The notes beneath the pieces are model-generated. The model saw nothing but the letters and a program-made list of their open reading frames with translations. It made no database searches and was not told the origin of the DNA. This document shows, in pieces, positions 5,010-5,075 of a DNA stretch of 5,075 nucleotides. The position numbers were made by a program, and so were the translations under genes. Within the stretch, counting starts at the first letter, position 1. Every line of letters begins with the position of its first letter. This DNA comes from an uncultured Prevotellaceae bacterium (lineage in GTDB: Bacteria > Bacteroidota > Bacteroidia > Bacteroidales > Bacteroidaceae), in the NCBI GenBank assembly GCA_905202115.1, contig CAJKQZ010000177.1, positions 1 through 5,075 on the forward strand, written 5' to 3'.

Positions 5010-5075
5010 ATTATCTCTGAGATATTTTAAAATATGTCTGAGGTATTTCGAAATATCTCAGACATGTTTTTTCTT
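5010..5075 (+). repeat. Copy D of dispersed 21-bp-modular repeat (runs to window edge)
   Basis: Modules TATCTCTGAGATA, TATGTCTGAGGTA and TATCTCAGACATG start at 5012, 5033 and 5054, 21 bp apart. Bases 5032-5067 form the family's 36-base palindrome with every position pairable in plus-strand RNA: 16 Watson-Crick pairs and two G-U wobbles. A T-rich tail (5067-5075) follows, so a plus-strand transcript could fold and terminate here. The first module is an extra one placed before the palindrome. The CTCCC module and tail of copies A and C, if present, would lie outside the window. Confidence 0.8.

Noticed and set aside
5010..5075. CRISPR array with 21-bp repeats
   Set aside because: Modules are contiguous, with no unique spacers, and no cas genes are present; copies are dispersed across intergenic gaps.

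Overview
The window looks like a chromosomal segment from a gut-type Bacteroidales bacterium (Bacteroides, Prevotella or Muribaculaceae level; I cannot place it more precisely). The reasons are an AT-rich background, a Bacteroidetes-type -7 promoter element (TAnnTTTG) close to a start codon, no convincing Shine-Dalgarno sites, and a DUF4421-type secreted protein of a kind largely confined to Bacteroidetes.

There are four confident protein genes. A six-helix membrane protein of unknown function (289-1188, minus) is divergent from a Gfo/Idh/MocA-family NAD(P)-dependent oxidoreductase (start best placed at 1254, to 2240, plus), which ends in a strong intrinsic terminator (2361-2414). A secreted DUF4421-like protein (2509-3696, plus) follows and ends in a stem-loop (3713-3738). 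A uracil-DNA-glycosylase-superfamily protein of the small GSFPP/MPSSS type (4339-4920, minus) lies beyond a 640-base gap. Spacing, strand changes and terminators suggest four separate transcription units. Nothing in the sequence links the genes into one pathway.

The most unusual content is intergenic. Four gaps carry members of one repeat family (1-107, 2439-2490, 4060-4170, 5010-5075). It is built from near-palindromic modules, consensus about TATsTCwGAsATA, whose starts are exactly 21 bp apart at every site. Paired modules form a 36-bp palindrome that is perfect at 1-36. Sites 1-107 and 4063-4170 share a further conserved tail and differ by only 11 substitutions and one 1-base indel. A related hairpin lies at 191-226. 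Twenty-one bp is two turns of B-DNA and also seven codons, so phased protein binding, a structured RNA or terminator, a mobile REP/MITE-like element, or relics of a heptad-coding repeat are all open readings.

The 3697-4338 gap may also hold a decayed small gene for an exported protein (3749-4036, low confidence). I see no defence system, CRISPR array, tRNA, rRNA, transposase or phage gene.
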